Shown here: positions 37,061 through 51,044 of the stretch, piece after piece
Layout of the letters: the number at the start of each line of letters is the position of its first letter
How positions within the stretch are numbered: the stretch's first letter is position 1
NCBI GenBank assembly: GCA_009741485.1
Contig: CM019227.1
Span: 12,191,647-12,255,646 of the forward strand
Reading direction: 5' to 3'
DNA: 64,000 nt
From: Malurus cyaneus samueli
Lineage: Eukaryota > Chordata > Aves > Passeriformes > Maluridae
Translations under genes and position numbers: made by a program
Notes under the pieces: model-generated
Databases searched by the model: none
What the model was told of the DNA's origin: nothing
Seen by the model: the letters and a program-made list of their open reading frames with translations, nothing else

Positions 37061-38969
37061 TCCAGAAAACCACTGGATGCCTGAAACCAGGAAGCACTGG
37101 CTTGGTTTGCACAGGCTCAGACAGAAACAATTGCCTGTACTTGAAGAGCTGGCAACAAACATTTTTCTAGTGAGGACATCTTGTGGCTAATATTTCACAT
37201 TATTGGCAATAAGCCATGCAGAGAAGAGACTGGAGCATCAGCCTTAAATCACCTCTTACACCAAATGTACCTCTTCATTTCCCCTTTAGTCCTAGTTCAT
37301 AAAGATAGGATCAGAATCCAAAGTTATATTTGTAAATGCCACTATAAACTATATTTAAATAACCAGACGTGGTTTTGTGAGATCATTTCTCCCATAGTAG
37401 CTCAAAATACTCAGTTTTGCTGGAGATATTTTCAACCCTCATTATTGCAATTAATGGCTTGTTTGTTAAGAATGACATTGGCATCTACTGGATAGAGGAC
37501 TGTTAATACTGCATCACTTCTGGGCTCTAGAAATTGCTGTATGTTTGGGAGATGGCACTATAACATCTGTTCTGGGACATGTGCCTCTAGCAGGAAGACA
37601 GCGGATATCCTTCCAAGACTTTCCAAGAATTACAAAGTGCCACTCTGTGAAGATGGCAGGAGCTTTTTAATGTACCCAAAACACTGCTGCCTTAAGACAT
37701 TGCTAAGAAAATAAAATTTGCAAGCACAGCACTGCTTTCTACTGGCTTTACCACAGTTCACAAGGTCACTTAGGTGCTTTTCATTAGAATATTACAATGT
37801 AAAGGTGCTGAGACAATTATTGAGACAGATGGACCTAGAGGACAAAAGGTTTAAAAAATCAGACTCTAAACAACTGTGATAGAAGACATGAAAAAAAAAT
37901 CTACCAAGTAATTTCCAGTGAGACTGACTCTAACACTGCCACCATCCTGACAGCAGCTGTATGAAAGCAAGGACACTTCCCATTTTATTTCAGTGAATCT
38001 CTAATCTCTACACTTGGCACCTCAAAGAAGTTCAGTTTAATATACTTCAAAAGAATTAAAAATTCATCCTTCCCTTTGTCCCAGATACCCTTATGATGAA
38101 TTTTCTAGTACTGTCAGACATGAGGAAGCAATTATCTTAGATAAATTTGTTTGTATCATTTCTTGATCATAAATGATACCAGAACAGAAAATATTTGCCT
38201 CCATAAATCAAAATTTTATAGCTATCCTAGCAATGGGTTACACTACATTAGGATCTCAATCTACAAGCTGCTGATGAAAGATGAACTATACAGTTAATGA
38301 TTTAATCAGTATACTGTGTTAATTACAAATGAAGCCAAACTCAAGATGAAAATGAAATATAGAAATAGCACATATAGGACGCCAGTGGTGCCTGCTTTAT
38401 TCACTGTGGCATTCCTGTTTAAATGCAATGGGACTGGCTGCACGACTGAGGCAAGCAGGATTTGATCCTACTTATATTATCTCTCATATAAAATATTTAC
38501 ACACTCCTGCCAGTAGTGTACTTTGCAATATTCTCATTATAGAGAAGATTAACTCTGTATCAAAGGAACAATATTAGAAGTTTCTAATGGAATCCAGAGT
38601 GGCTGCAAAAATCACTTTTTTGGAAATGTTCTCATTTGGGCTGCCTCATTAATCCCTTTAACCATGGAACTCACATTTTAATTGCAGATAAGACCCAAGC
38701 TCCCAAGAATCCAGAAACAGAACTGCTCCTCCAGTGCAAAGAGTCTGCAAAACCCTATATTTTGTGGCGCCAGCTGTGGATACAAGGCCTGGGGGAGGCT
38801 GGGGGAAGGCAGGACATCCCCTGGCCGAGGTGCAGGCCAAACTCCGGCCAAGGTCAGCTCCCTGGGAAGGGCAGAGCTGCTCTCCAGGCTCAGGCTCCCC
38901 AAAGCTCTGCTCACAGCACTGCCCCTGCAGGATGCACTAGCCATGGACCAAAACAAGAAAGAGTTCATG
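37061..38969. other. AT-rich unique sequence, GC-richer near 38740-38950
   Basis: No gene was recognised. The last 200 bp before the 41-bp array is GC-richer and open in several frames (60-116 codons on both strands) with no domain. Further old CR1 sequence beyond 37060 cannot be excluded. Confidence 0.45.
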
Positions 38970-39183
38970 TTCATCCCAATCTCTGATTAGTGATAGCTCC
39001 ATACAACCTTTTCATCCCAATCCCTGATTAGTGACAGCTCCATACAACCTTTTCATCCCAATCCCTGATTAGTGACAGCTCCATACAACCTTTTCATCCC
39101 AATCTCTGATTAGTGATAGCTCCATACAACCTTTTCATCCCAATCTCTGATTAGTGATAGCTCCATACAACCTTTTCATCCCC
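38970..39183. repeat. 41-bp tandem array, five units plus a partial
   Basis: TTCATCCCAATC starts at 38970, 39011, 39052, 39093 and 39134, with a partial unit at 39175, an exact 41-bp period throughout. Two variants differ at two positions: CTCTGATTAGTGATAG (units 1, 4 and 5) and CCCTGATTAGTGACAG (units 2 and 3). Otherwise the units are almost identical, a sign of recent amplification or gene conversion. The 41-bp unit length is also that of some avian satellites, but I do not claim relationship by sequence. Confidence 0.95.
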
Positions 39184-40003
39184 ACTGTTCCCTTTAAACC
39201 AAGTCCCTTCTGCTCCACACTTTGTGCTTTGCAGAGGAGCAGCACCCAGAGGGAAGGCAACACTGGTTTTTTTCAGCTGATGCAGTAGGGACTGCTCCAG
39301 GTAAAATAATTTAAATAAGCCTTATGATTTCTTCATGGTGTCAGAGTTTGTTTCATTTTTCACATGGCTTCAGGACCAGAATTGCTTCAATTTACTTTAC
39401 TTTTCTCTCCTGCCTCAATCCTGCACCTGGGGCTGTCTCAATGTGTACCTTGCAACTGGCTCCCAGCTTTAACACTAACTGTGATATTGTCAGTGTTAAA
39501 TACAGCTGGCACTGTTTTGAAGTAGTAATGTAATGATTGGCAAACTTTTGCAGGTAAAATAAACCCCAGTACTGCATTTCATTGTGCCCCAGGGATCTTT
39601 TCCTGCCCTTATATGCAGTGCACACAAGGAAGCACCTCTTGATGGTGGTCCCATTATGAGCTTCTTAAACTCATGACACCAGCTCATGTAAAAATTGTAA
39701 AAAATAAGGAGATTGAACAAGAATCCCATAATCTTCACATCAAACTTCAGTGATTATGTGGCATATCTCTGCCAGATTTAAATAAATAAAACCCTGTGCA
39801 TATACACACACACTCATTTTCTTTGTCTTGTTCAATCCTTGTCTCAAACTAGAACCAGAAATGGGTGAACACAAACTGTGAACCTTCATTTTAGATTCAG
39901 GTATTTCTTAGATAATTTGAGTATTTTTCATTTTGCAAAATCTAATCTGAACGGATCATTCCCCACCCTAGCAAGCAGCCTGCATTATCCATATATATAA
40001 CAG

Positions 40004-40005
<2 letters not shown>
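39184..40005. other. AT-rich unique sequence, no gene seen
   Basis: Short frames only. No repeat family is visible apart from a small CA-rich patch near 39801-39812. Confidence 0.5.

Positions 40006-40045
<40 letters not shown>
40006..40045 (+). repeat. (GT)20 microsatellite
   Basis: Forty bases of uninterrupted GT, preceded by a short ATATATATA and followed by ATCTCGCCCC. Probably polymorphic. Confidence 0.97.
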
Positions 40046-40047
<2 letters not shown>

Positions 40048-40215
40048 CTCGCCCCAAGGATGTAGTACAAGCAATTAAACCCTTGATAATAAAGTTCATC
40101 AGTCCGCAGGTGATGTATGATAAGTGATTGCTCCTGCAGGTAGTAATCATCTGCTGCAATTGCTGAATTATAAATTCCCTCTGGGCTGATTGGATTTTAT
40201 CAAGAAGCCGTGAAG
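40046..40215. promoter_or_regulatory. Candidate conserved regulatory element
   Basis: Complex, non-repetitive sequence immediately after the GT tract. It has several homeodomain- and forkhead-like AT motifs (CAATTAAAC, GATAATAAAG, GCAATTGC, GGATTTTATC) and balanced composition that contrasts with the low-complexity flanks. Conservation cannot be tested here; this is a composition-based suspicion only. Confidence 0.18.
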
Positions 40216-43200
40216 TTAAAAAAGGGTTTAGGGTGAGGTTTTTTATAGTCTGAAACCTAATATTAGAAATTCACCAATTGGAAATGAGGGCCTTTCCTTT
40301 GAAGACATGCTCACAGTGACTGAACAGCTGTCAGAAAAATGTAACCATTTTCAGAACAGCCTCTGGGACCAGAGTATATTCTAAGGCAGAGATTACATTA
40401 AAAGGGTTTTTCCCACCTCCACAAAAATATATGCAACTCTCATGCACACTGAAACTGTTTTCCCATTGGTAGAGAAACATTCCATAGATCTATACAGGGA
40501 CTGAAGCAACATGATCAACACTTAAATTCGAACACGGGAGCTACTCATTATAATCATTTGGACATTCTGTCTGTGCAATTTATGGATTATATTTGAAAAC
40601 ATTATTTGTGAGACCACTAGCTCCCCTGACAAGAACCTGAAGGACTTCTACGTATATTGAATTTAGACCACTATTGATAATGGAATAGTATGTTTAAGTT
40701 TTATTAAAAGTCTTACCTGTTAAATATACCCTCCTTTTTTTCTATTTTATTTTGTCACATTAGTTTTCTTTTATCAAATATCAAAGCAGTAAATACAACT
40801 GTGAAAAATACTACCCATCAAAAATAAATCTAATCCACAAATCAAAAAGCTCTCTAAACCATCTAACACTTATTTCTATGTCACATAGTTTCTTTTCAAG
40901 TTTCTTTGGGGAAAAATATTATTTTTGCTTACCTGTAAATGTTATTACTGATATTGTCACTTTCCAAAATATGCTTAATGGAAAAAGGATACCCCAAAGA
41001 ATATGAGCAATCAGAGTTAATTTCAAACTGATGGTTAATAGCAGCACATAATTTAAACAAGATAATAATTACCTATATAAATCAAAAATAATTCCCCTCA
41101 ATGTCTATGAGTCTCTAAATAGTACTTTGCACTCTTTTATTGCAGCAATTCTCTTTCCTTTTTCCCCATTTCTTATAGCCTTAATGAAACTTTGGGATGT
41201 GGTTTATTTTACAGCACACTCAATATATATCTAGATGCTTTAGCATAAGGAAGAGCAATAAGAACTTCACATATTTAAGACAAATTAAAAAATGAGACCT
41301 TTGAAAACACAGCTGAGGCATCAATGAATAGTTGAAGGGTCATCCCTGTTAATTTGATTATTCTGACACTGAAAATCTACTTGCAGTGCAAAGTAGCAAT
41401 TATAATGTTCTCAAATTGGACAAGAACCAATTTACAGCAATAACCCCATAATCCAAGAGCCAACTTAACTGAAATTTCAAACCATTGACCTGCCTGCTTT
41501 AGGGAAACTTCAGCAAAGAGGGTGATGGCTGCTTTGACATAAGCAGAGAATTTATTGTAAAAGACAACTACACAGCTGGTTTAAAATCCTTTCCTTTGGA
41601 GGTATGACTGCTTCCAGTGGTTCTGCTTCCAGTGTAGAGTTATCCAAGAAAAAACACGGGATGGTGACAATGATTGACAGAAACCCTGCTATTTTAGAAA
41701 GAACGTTTGCAGTACCTTCCATTCTCTTGAGGAAAGGCATCGATTACCATTAGAGCCAGGTACTGAGAGCCAAACAAACGAGGTGAGAGAGAAGGAAAAA
41801 CATCTTTGAAGAAGGATTTTCCAAGGCTTGCATTGCAAAGTTAGCAGCCGTGAGTGGTTCTTCTGGGCTTCTTCAAAAATAGCCTGACATTGCACGTAAC
41901 ATTTTCAACAACACAGGAACTCTACAGCTCTTAGGAAAAATGGTACATAGGCTCCACAACAGTTAGGTGCCTTTGAAATAGGAGAGGCAGAAGAATAAAG
42001 AGAGGGGAAAATAAGAAAAAAACAGAAAGCAGCCAGAGCCTGTCACTGCATCCCTTCTTAAAGCACAAACTGAGGAAAAGTTACAGCCAGTCTTAGTTCA
42101 TCTTTAATAGATTCCTAATTTTCCCATTTAACACCAGCTACAGTTTTAAAAATCCAGAAGTTGAAAGAGACAAGAATATAAAAGGGGGAAAACCAGAAGA
42201 AGGAAACCACATTTCCATTGTCTGTCTGACTGGGGATAAAGAGAAGGTACACACAATTTTCTTCCTTCAGCCTTTAGCAAAAACATCCTCCTGAAACAGA
42301 TTTTGTGTTTGGGCATCTTGATATTTGCTCCATAACTCGAAGAATGGATCTAAGGAGATTCTTGCACGTTTGTTTTTATGAAATTCTGCTGCAAATCCTC
42401 ATCCAGACAGGGATGACACAGGGACCTTTGAAGGCCATCAGGGTACCAGAGTGGCACAGGGCACCTACAGCCCATTCAGGATTTGCTGAGTGCAGAAAGG
42501 CTGCAGTTGTTCCCCAGATGGCACCAGGCCCTGTTGTTTAGGATTTAGACCTTTTTTCAGCCAGGTACACTCACTGCACGTGGGATCATTAAACCATTCA
42601 TGCATTGGAACGCTGCTGTCAGGTCCCCTGAGCCATTTCTGTCCAAGGCCAAAGAAGCCTCAGCATCACCTCACAGGGAATTCCTGCTCCCTCACCATGC
42701 TGGGCTCGCTCACCTTCACCCACACCTCCCTTGTGCTGGGGACACAACACTGAACATTGGACTTAACTCCAGAAATCTTCAAAACTCCTTGGGCCTAGTT
42801 CATGGAACAATCTAGCACAGTGAGCAACACCCCGTGGTTCAGGGCACAGACATGACTGCTGTGAACAGAGAATTCTGTCAGTTTAATTCATCACATGCAA
42901 TCCTGCTACCCAAAACCACGGTGAGATTTGTAAAACACAGCCGTCTGCCCAGGAAGAGAGGTAGGACCAGTGGGCAATGGCAGGATCTAGAGAGAGAAAA
43001 AAATAAACCAAAGGAAAAAAAGAAAAAAAATTACAACAGAAATTTCTTCCAACTTTGATACCCACTACTTATTTTAAGATGCCAGTGTACAAATGATTAA
43101 TCCAATTAATTAGCATACATAAGTCTTCTTCACTGACAAGCTTCCTCAGTGATCATTTTACAAGTGACATTCCTATACCATCAAGGAGATGAGCTGGAAG

Positions 43201-44499
43201 TTCTTTTATTCTTTTGTTTTAATGGAATCTAAGAGTTCAGCAATCATTTGATATCTTCCATCGATCTTGTCACACCACACTATTCAGAGCAGCATTTCTA
43301 GCTGCAATATTAATGTACTTTTCTGGGTCTGATTATTATCAGCTGTCTTAAGAGCATCCCCCCAGATTTCATTTTGAAGTGACAATACATAATACGTTGT
43401 TCCTATTCTTTTTTATTTTCAGTATTTTTGAACTGTCACAAATAGTCACATAGTTGAGAGTGTTTTCAGGGCTCTGAAGGGCATCTGGATTTCTGGATCT
43501 AACGTTTACAAACTTCTGCACAACCAATTTCAAATACAGCTGACAAAAATGCCATTTGATCCCAGATCAACCTTCCCACTTGGAAATCAACTGTGGAAGA
43601 ACACCCAGCACAAAGTTACAGCATTTTGTGTCAGAGTCTGCTCTGCTCAGTGCCAGCACCTCTGGACTCTGCTGAGTCCCTGATCCTCCAAGATCATTCT
43701 TCTTTCCCACATGTTTAATGCAATGTTCCCACCAATGCAGGATGAACAACTATGGATTTCATATTTCCAAAGCTTGGAGCCATTCAGATTAGGCTGATTT
43801 AGGCCATCTGGATTAAAAGATACTTAATTGTGCAGGATTTACCTTTGAACAACACACTGGGTTGTGTCCTGTAGAATGTTAATTAACACACCGAGGTACC
43901 ATGACAAGATACCGGGGTGCTAAATTATTTCTAAGGAGTTGGAATTCTGGATATTGACTTTCTTCAGCACTAAGCAGCATAAGTCATATCCAGCAAAACT
44001 GGGAAACTGTTGTTTGAAGTAATATAATTTTTAAAACCACTTCAACAGCATAGCAGAATCAGGACATTTTTAAGGGAGTAGGAGGAGAGAGCCAATATGA
44101 AAGAGAAAATATTCTCACTCTCTCAACTCAAACATGAGTGAAATGAAAAAAAAAAACCCAACAAATATTTAAATTATCATTTTGAAATTTATTATGTATT
44201 TAGAAGAGCAGACTTAAAAGCTAGCACTAACTGATGAAGAGGGTAAGCTGACATTACCTTTTTGGATTTATAACAGCTTTTGAAAATTCAAGCTCAGAGG
44301 GATCCAAATGGAAAAACAACAAAGTGCATCGAGAAGATGGGTCAATTAAAAAACCATGAGAGCTTTATGGAATTAGTGAAGAGAGCCACACACTGTTCCC
44401 TTTCAGGAAGCATTCCAATTCTTTAAATCAGATTAGGGTCAGTCCTAATTGTTTCAAGCACAAAGATGTGTGGTATTTATTTGCTGGGTGCCTTTTTTT

Positions 44500-44600
44500 C
44501 TGACTGATTAGCATTATGAAGATTAGCTGCCAGTAATTTCTGAACTGGCTAATAAAAGGTAATTAGCTCACAGCGTGCTGCAGTTTGCACTGCCCAGGAG
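44500..44600. promoter_or_regulatory. Homeodomain-motif-dense patch
   Basis: Within about 100 bp there are two GATTAGC motifs, GTAATTTC, CTAATAAAAG and GTAATTAGCTC, then a GC-richer end. This motif density resembles vertebrate developmental enhancers, but AT-rich DNA gives such motifs by chance. Confidence 0.17.
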
Positions 44601-46561
44601 AAGAGTTTACTCATCTCAGCCAAGAGGAGGATTGCAGAAGACATTATAGAGCAAGAAACAGAAAGTTAGCAGAGTCCCTGCAAAATCTGATTCACGTTGT
44701 TTCAAGATATATTATATAAATAGAGAATGAAGAAGACTGGTATGACCTGAACTAGACTAGAAACCCAGCCAGGGATCCACAGCACAAAGTCAGGATCTCT
44801 GACTTTAAAGGACTTATGCATTTTTGAATTACAACAGGCAAGTAACTAACATCTTCACCCAATTTGTATCCAATTTGCTTTTTCCCTAGAGCTACCTGTA
44901 GGCAGTATTCAGGAAATATTTACAAGAATGGCTTACAAAAGTGGCTCATTTAAATACAGGAAGTTAAATATATGCCCCACTGTTAAGAGCTATGATGTCT
45001 TTGCTATAATTCTCTTGCTCCAGCATGTCCTGGTTACCTTATTAAACCGGAGTGGAAGACTTGTAACATTTTAGGAGAAAATTTTTTCCATAAATTTAAT
45101 TTCAGTCCCTATTTTACTATGCATAAAACTTTTGGCTCTTACATAAAACCCATTGCACAATACGCGTCAACATTTAGTGACTCAGTTAATGGGTAGGTGG
45201 GAATATATGACAGATAAAATTTGTTAATGGAAAACTTAATGAGAGTATCAAACAAAATACCTATTAGCATTAGTAAGGACTGAAATATTTTTAAATTATT
45301 ACAAAAAAAAAGAAAAAAAAACCAAGTAACATATTAAAATGTGAGGTGAGGAGTGAAAAAGAGAGTATTAAAAGTTACTTCACCATAGAAACATCCGATG
45401 TCATTGGTACACAGGAATAGTGTGGTTGCCTTAAGCTATACCCAGCTACAAGTCTTCAAGCTGCTATAAATAAGGTTTGGTAAAGTTCTGGGATTGAAAG
45501 ATAAAATTAACAGAGTTTTTAATCTCAGGAAAAAACATGGTTAAACATTATAATTACCGAGACCAGGTATTTTAATATGGTGTTAATTTTAATGACCTTA
45601 TTCATCAAAAGACTTATGAAAAGGATGACTAAACCCTAAGTGGGGAGAGTAAAATGTATTCTGCACAAACAACAAAGAATTTCAGGGATTCATGGCTCAT
45701 GTTTAGAACTCAACACACAAAGTGATCTGACTCATAACTCTCTTCTCTGTAATGTTAGAAATCTAGGAGCTACTAAAATTCGTTAAGAAATGTTAGGGAG
45801 AGCAAAGGGTTTAATTGAACCAGAGTGTAATCCTTTTGAGGAATTTCAGACCTAGACCACTATCACTGTGAACTCATTTGATTGGTTTCCTTTACCAGCC
45901 CTCTTCCCCTTTTTTAATTGCAATATCACTAAATTAAACATTAATCACTTTAAACATACACATGCCAAATTCTTGTCAAAAATCTCATTATCTCATGGCT
46001 TAAACTATCTCTTCATGGCACTATCTCTTCTGGCCCACTCCTATCCATTCAGATTGCTGCTGCAAAACCAGGAGGATTCCAGGAACTAAACAGTGCCCAC
46101 AATGGATGGGAATAGAGAAAAATAGGGTTTTTTCTCAGTGGAAATATATCCTTCCTCTTGGAATGCTTGTTTGAGGATGTTATCCCACATCTGCCATTTA
46201 TCCTCTGCTGTTTGATAAAGGTGAACAAATGCTTCACCATCCCTAGAAAAGCAAGGAGCACTCTGGAAATGGTACAGCATGGATTGCAGAGCGTCCTGAC
46301 AAACCTGGCACTGTTCCTGAGTGCCTGACAGATGGATGGACAGGGAGGTTCATGTCTGCAGGGGAAGGGGGGCTTTTCCCAGGCACAACAGACCTGTGTG
46401 ATTACGGGTCAGAGGGGTGAGTGTGTGTTAAGAAATTCATAATGTAAGATTTATAGCTTTCAGAGAAGTTACTCTTCTGCAATCATGACATTTGAGAGAC
46501 AGAGTTTGAAAGAACAAAATGCACTCAAGGAAAAAGAAATACTGAAGAAGTGGACTAAGCA

Positions 46562-46601
46562 CTAGAAGCATCAGTGTTGACCTAGAAGCATCAGTGTTGA
46601 C
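46562..46601. repeat. 20-bp perfect tandem duplication
   Basis: CTAGAAGCATCAGTGTTGAC occurs twice in direct succession without mismatch. Confidence 0.95.
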
Positions 46602-47206
46602 CTATAAACAAAATGAAAAGAAATTACAGTTATGGACTTTTGGGAAAAAAATCCACAAAACTTTTGCCATCTTTTCCTTTAGTTCTTTCTTTCTATTCTG
46701 CAGCTTTCATAGAGTTTAGAAACCACCCAGAGCAATATTCCTTCACATTCTTACAGTGCAGGGGGAGAGGCTTTTCCCATTGATTTCCTCTGTATTCTCT
46801 ATAATTTAAGTGCCTGTTTAGGCTCTGTGAGCTCCAACTACAGCACCACACACAGATCCATCACTCCACCAGCCAGATCCACAGGAGAGTTTTTCAGCAC
46901 CTTTCTGTGATGAGCAGAACACAGATGTGCTTCAGTGGAGTGTCTGGTAACTGTGCAGGAACACACATTTCCTTTCAGCCTGAGAGAGAACAGAAAACAC
47001 AAAGCAGTGAGCACAGAGCTGACAAAGGGTCTCCCCTGTCCCAGAACCTGGGGCAAGTTCTATGACAATTAGTAGAAATGTGGAATGATTGAAAACACAA
47101 ATGAAGAGCTCTCTCTTTTCCTATAATTGCTGCACTGGATCATGAAATTAAAGTCATCAAGTAGGAAAGATCCTGTACAGATTTCCAGAGAAACTGCATG
47201 TTCTGG

Positions 47207-47270
47207 CTAATTGTGTCAGCCTGGATTAGCTGATTAGCATAATTAATCTAAACTTCTGATTACCCAAAGG
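47207..47270. promoter_or_regulatory. Homeodomain-motif-dense patch
   Basis: CTAATTG, GGATTAGC, TGATTAGC, ATAATTAATC and TGATTACCC fall within 64 bp. GGATTA is an OTX/bicoid-type core. Candidate enhancer by motif density only. Confidence 0.18.
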
Positions 47271-50200
47271 AAAGAGAATGTTCTTGGATGCACAGGTGAA
47301 ACATAATGACTGAGACTTCAAGAAGCTAATACAGCGTAGCTGGGAAGTATTTCACAGTCCTGTTTGTTTGTCTCACATTCTTCAAAGGTCTGGGGGGAAT
47401 GAGGAGAGCACACTGTGCTTTTCATTGGGGATAGGGCTGTAAATCTCACTCCAGAATGACACAAGGGCTGTACCAGTAATCTGCACTGTGGGACATTAAC
47501 AAGTGTCTGTGGTACAGCAATACACAATTATCTCAAATCTGACCTCAGATCTAACTTAATCCTATCCCAAACAAAAGCAAACAAAAGTACAGACTGTATC
47601 CAGGAAAGAAGCCTAACAACAGCCCAAAAAGAGGATCTGTGATGATGTTCCAGTAGAGTTCTGTAAAGTCACTCAAAAATTAATTTAAAAGATCCAGATC
47701 AGAAGTTGATGGATACATTTAGCATTTTTTATTGACAGTCTGAGTCATGTGTTTTGTTGTCCCCAATTATAAATCTGTAAAGCTTCAGCAATTACAACAG
47801 CTAAAAATCAAATTTGATCATTTTAGTATTTTCTAGTAACTCAAGAAGAACAGTTACATAAGTCATAGTAGCAGTGGAAAATATTTTTTTTAATTATTAC
47901 ATAGAAATTTTTCTTAAGAAAGTATTACAATGAATTTTAATTGAGTGAAAGTTGCATTACTGGAAACCTTCTGTTTGTTCTCAGTATGGGCACTGATGAT
48001 GAAACATTGCTTATTCCACTCCTCATCTCTCATCTTCAGAGAATAATTATGGGATTTTCATGTAAGATTCACTGCTAACTCAATCCTTTGTTCTCTGTTG
48101 ATGCTGCCAGAAAACAGGAGGCTCATCAACTACAATTTGGACTGAAATGGCAATTTTATGGCCACGTAAGCCACCTTGCAGCTAAAGCCAAGAAAACCCA
48201 ACTTGTTATACTCTGTTAGGAGTCCAGATCACAGGGAAAAGCTAAATTTGAGTGGTCATTAAATGTACTGGCTACCTTTACAAGGTCCTTGCATGCTCAA
48301 TTCCCACAGCCCTTTCACACAGGCTTGTCAGTCAAAGAGAGTTTTCTCCCTTTTTTGTAATTTAAAAAAAAAAAATCCAATGCTCACAAAATGTTGTCAG
48401 CAATCATGAATTTTAGACTATGATATGGAGATTTCATTGCACTAGAATGAACAACAAAGGAAAAAGATAAAAGAGACTCCTCCAGTACAACTGGGTGTGT
48501 AACACAGCCTGCACTGACACATGAAATAATCTCACATACGTTACTGATGCCTTGTCCTGTTCCTGTACAGACCAGGCCCTTCTAGGAGACAAACCTCCAA
48601 GATATTTAGTCAAAAACCCAAATACGAGCGTTTTGTTAAGATGTGCCCAAATGCTGCACAGCCTTTCAGGGGGAAAAAAAAAATCCAATGACTGACAGAG
48701 CAGATGGAACAGGAGACACTTGTTCAAACTGAAATCCAGTTGCTCTGAGTGGGGGAAGGTACTGGAAACATAGACATGAAATGTCACTCTGCAATAAAAA
48801 CTGTCAGCACATTTCAGAAGTTCATTAAAATGTGAAAATGTTCTCCCCAAACCAAATTTCATAAAACCTTTGCCACTTTCTGAGTGAAAGAACAAAGAAC
48901 TTGACCTAAAGTTTGTCAGAATCGTAAAGAAACTTTAAAAAGGACAAACTTTGCAGTCTAATGTCCAGGGGCTCAATGGGCACAGCTGTTTCATTAATAG
49001 TACATTGGTTGCCAGCCCTCACTGTATCTGCTGTTATTCAGGATGCTCTTGACTTGTCTCTAAACCTTAACACTCTGGAAAAATAAATCAATAATTGCTT
49101 TATAGTAGCCCTTTGTGATGCTCTTGACCAGAACAGCAGCTGTCCTCTCAGATGCATGGGTGTCCTGCTCCCAAGGAAGAGGGCACATTTCCATCCCTGA
49201 GTGTCATTTCACTCCTGCAATTGCTGCACCCTGACAAAGCACTTCTATGACAACCTGAGAATATAAGTGAGAAACAGGGGAAATCAAATGGCACAGCATT
49301 TCCAAAAGGGCCTCCACTTTGCCTCAGGGAGACACAGCATGCTGTTGCTCAGGACATGTCTTGGGGAAGTATTGAGGAGCAGCTGTCTTGTCCTTAAGCT
49401 GGAAAGTTTGAGTGCTTTCAAGCGCCTGCTCAACTCCTTACATGCAGTTTGCTCAGTTATTCTGTGCTGGGAAGATCTTCAAGCTGCATTACACTGAATG
49501 AAAGGGAGACACGGGAAGGAGGAGAGGCTGATGTTGTCATGTGTTGCCAAGGGCTGGTTTAATTTTGAAAACCTCCCAAGACCATACCATTTTTCATGTT
49601 AAATGGAGCTGCTTTACTTTAGAAGCTCATAAGAGTTCAGATCAGAAGAAGACATTCCTCCAGGCTAATGAGCTTTCTGAAGCCTGCACTGGCTGCTGTC
49701 CTAGGGCTGAGAGCAGAGTGCCTTTAGGTTCATCAAGAGCTGCATGTCCAATTCCCTGCTGTCAGTCACTCAGGAGCCACACAGGCCTTGGCTTCCAGAG
49801 CAAATCAACCTTCCACAATTCCCGAGGCAACCAAGGATCCAAATAACCTGATCACACAACCAATTGTGTCAGCTCCAAGAAGAGCCCCCATCCTGAGCTT
49901 CCCATCCCACAAGCCAAGTGCTGCTTTCTTGCTCCCAGTTTCTCTCAATGAGTTTGGTGTAGGACAGAGACAATAGCACTTTTCTAAACATGTAAGTAGT
50001 TATCTCAATGCTTATTTGAAATGAACTCAGCTATTTATGACATTCATGCAGATGCTTCAGCTGATCCACGGCAAGATATGGATGGGAAGGCAGAGTGGCA
50101 TTAATAGAAAAATTGTGCTATTCATATGAATTTAACTTTAATTTTCCAGGAACAGATCACCTCTCTCTTTGCTATGTTGGTGAGGCCCTGGAATATCACA

Positions 50201-50999
50201 AGAAATAGCACATTTCATGCCAGAAAAGCAATTCCATTTTCAAAAGCAAGAACACTTGGGCTAATTAGAGTGGCTCAGATACTTTGATCAGAGATAAATT
50301 AGTGCTTTGTAGGAGATCCTGCTCTTACTTAACTTCTTTTACTAAATTCCCTCACTAATGGTTTCTAATTTCACATGGGAGAGAATGGGAGAAGATGAAA
50401 GGAAACTTTTTTAATCAACTTGCAGCAAATTTAAGAATAGCTTGGTAAGTATTTGTTTGGTTTTATAAAAATATATTATGATTTTGTCTTATAAATAAAA
50501 TAAAACGTTAATACCACAGTTTATTAAGCCATTGCATGGTATATAAAGCAGGACAATTACAATGCATCAGGTATTTTATGCCCCTTTCCACATTTGTTGT
50601 TTTCTCTTGCAGTGTGAGGGCAGGGGCCAAAGCTCTGGTGAACACATGATAAATTATACTGGTAATAACCTGTAGCAGCCAATCCTCACTCTCCAGCTGC
50701 ATTTCACATAAGTAACTCTCATTTAGCAGGATGATTTTGTAGCTAAGGAAGCCTTCTGACTGTGTGAGGTTTTAGGCATCTTCAGCATTCATGTGCTCTG
50801 GGGTTTAACGTGCTTGCTCACTGTCCCAAGTTTTCCCACTCCTGGTATGTCCAGTTATAAAAGCCAAGGCTTATTGGTGAAATGATTTAGGAATGGCTGA
50901 GGAACATCATGGCAGAGAAAGAATTCAATTAATTTAACCTTACTTCCAAACTGCCTTGGATCATATTTGCATAGTGGCATCTTTCATGATGACAACAAA

Positions 51000-51044
51000 G
51001 CGAAAAAACCAAACCAACACACAAACAACAAAAAAAAATACAAG
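51000..51044 (+). repeat. A/C-rich low-complexity tract
   Basis: AAAAAACCAAACCAACACAC-type sequence ending in a nine-A run, nearly free of G and T on this strand. Confidence 0.8.

Noticed and set aside
47318..47527. 69-codon minus-strand frame with nearby splice-like motifs
   Set aside because: Two different frames look equally plausible and neither can be linked to the other candidates.
48434..48895. 153-codon minus-strand open frame
   Set aside because: No recognisable domain, no splice context, and composition (F, L, S and C rich) expected from AT-rich chance frames.
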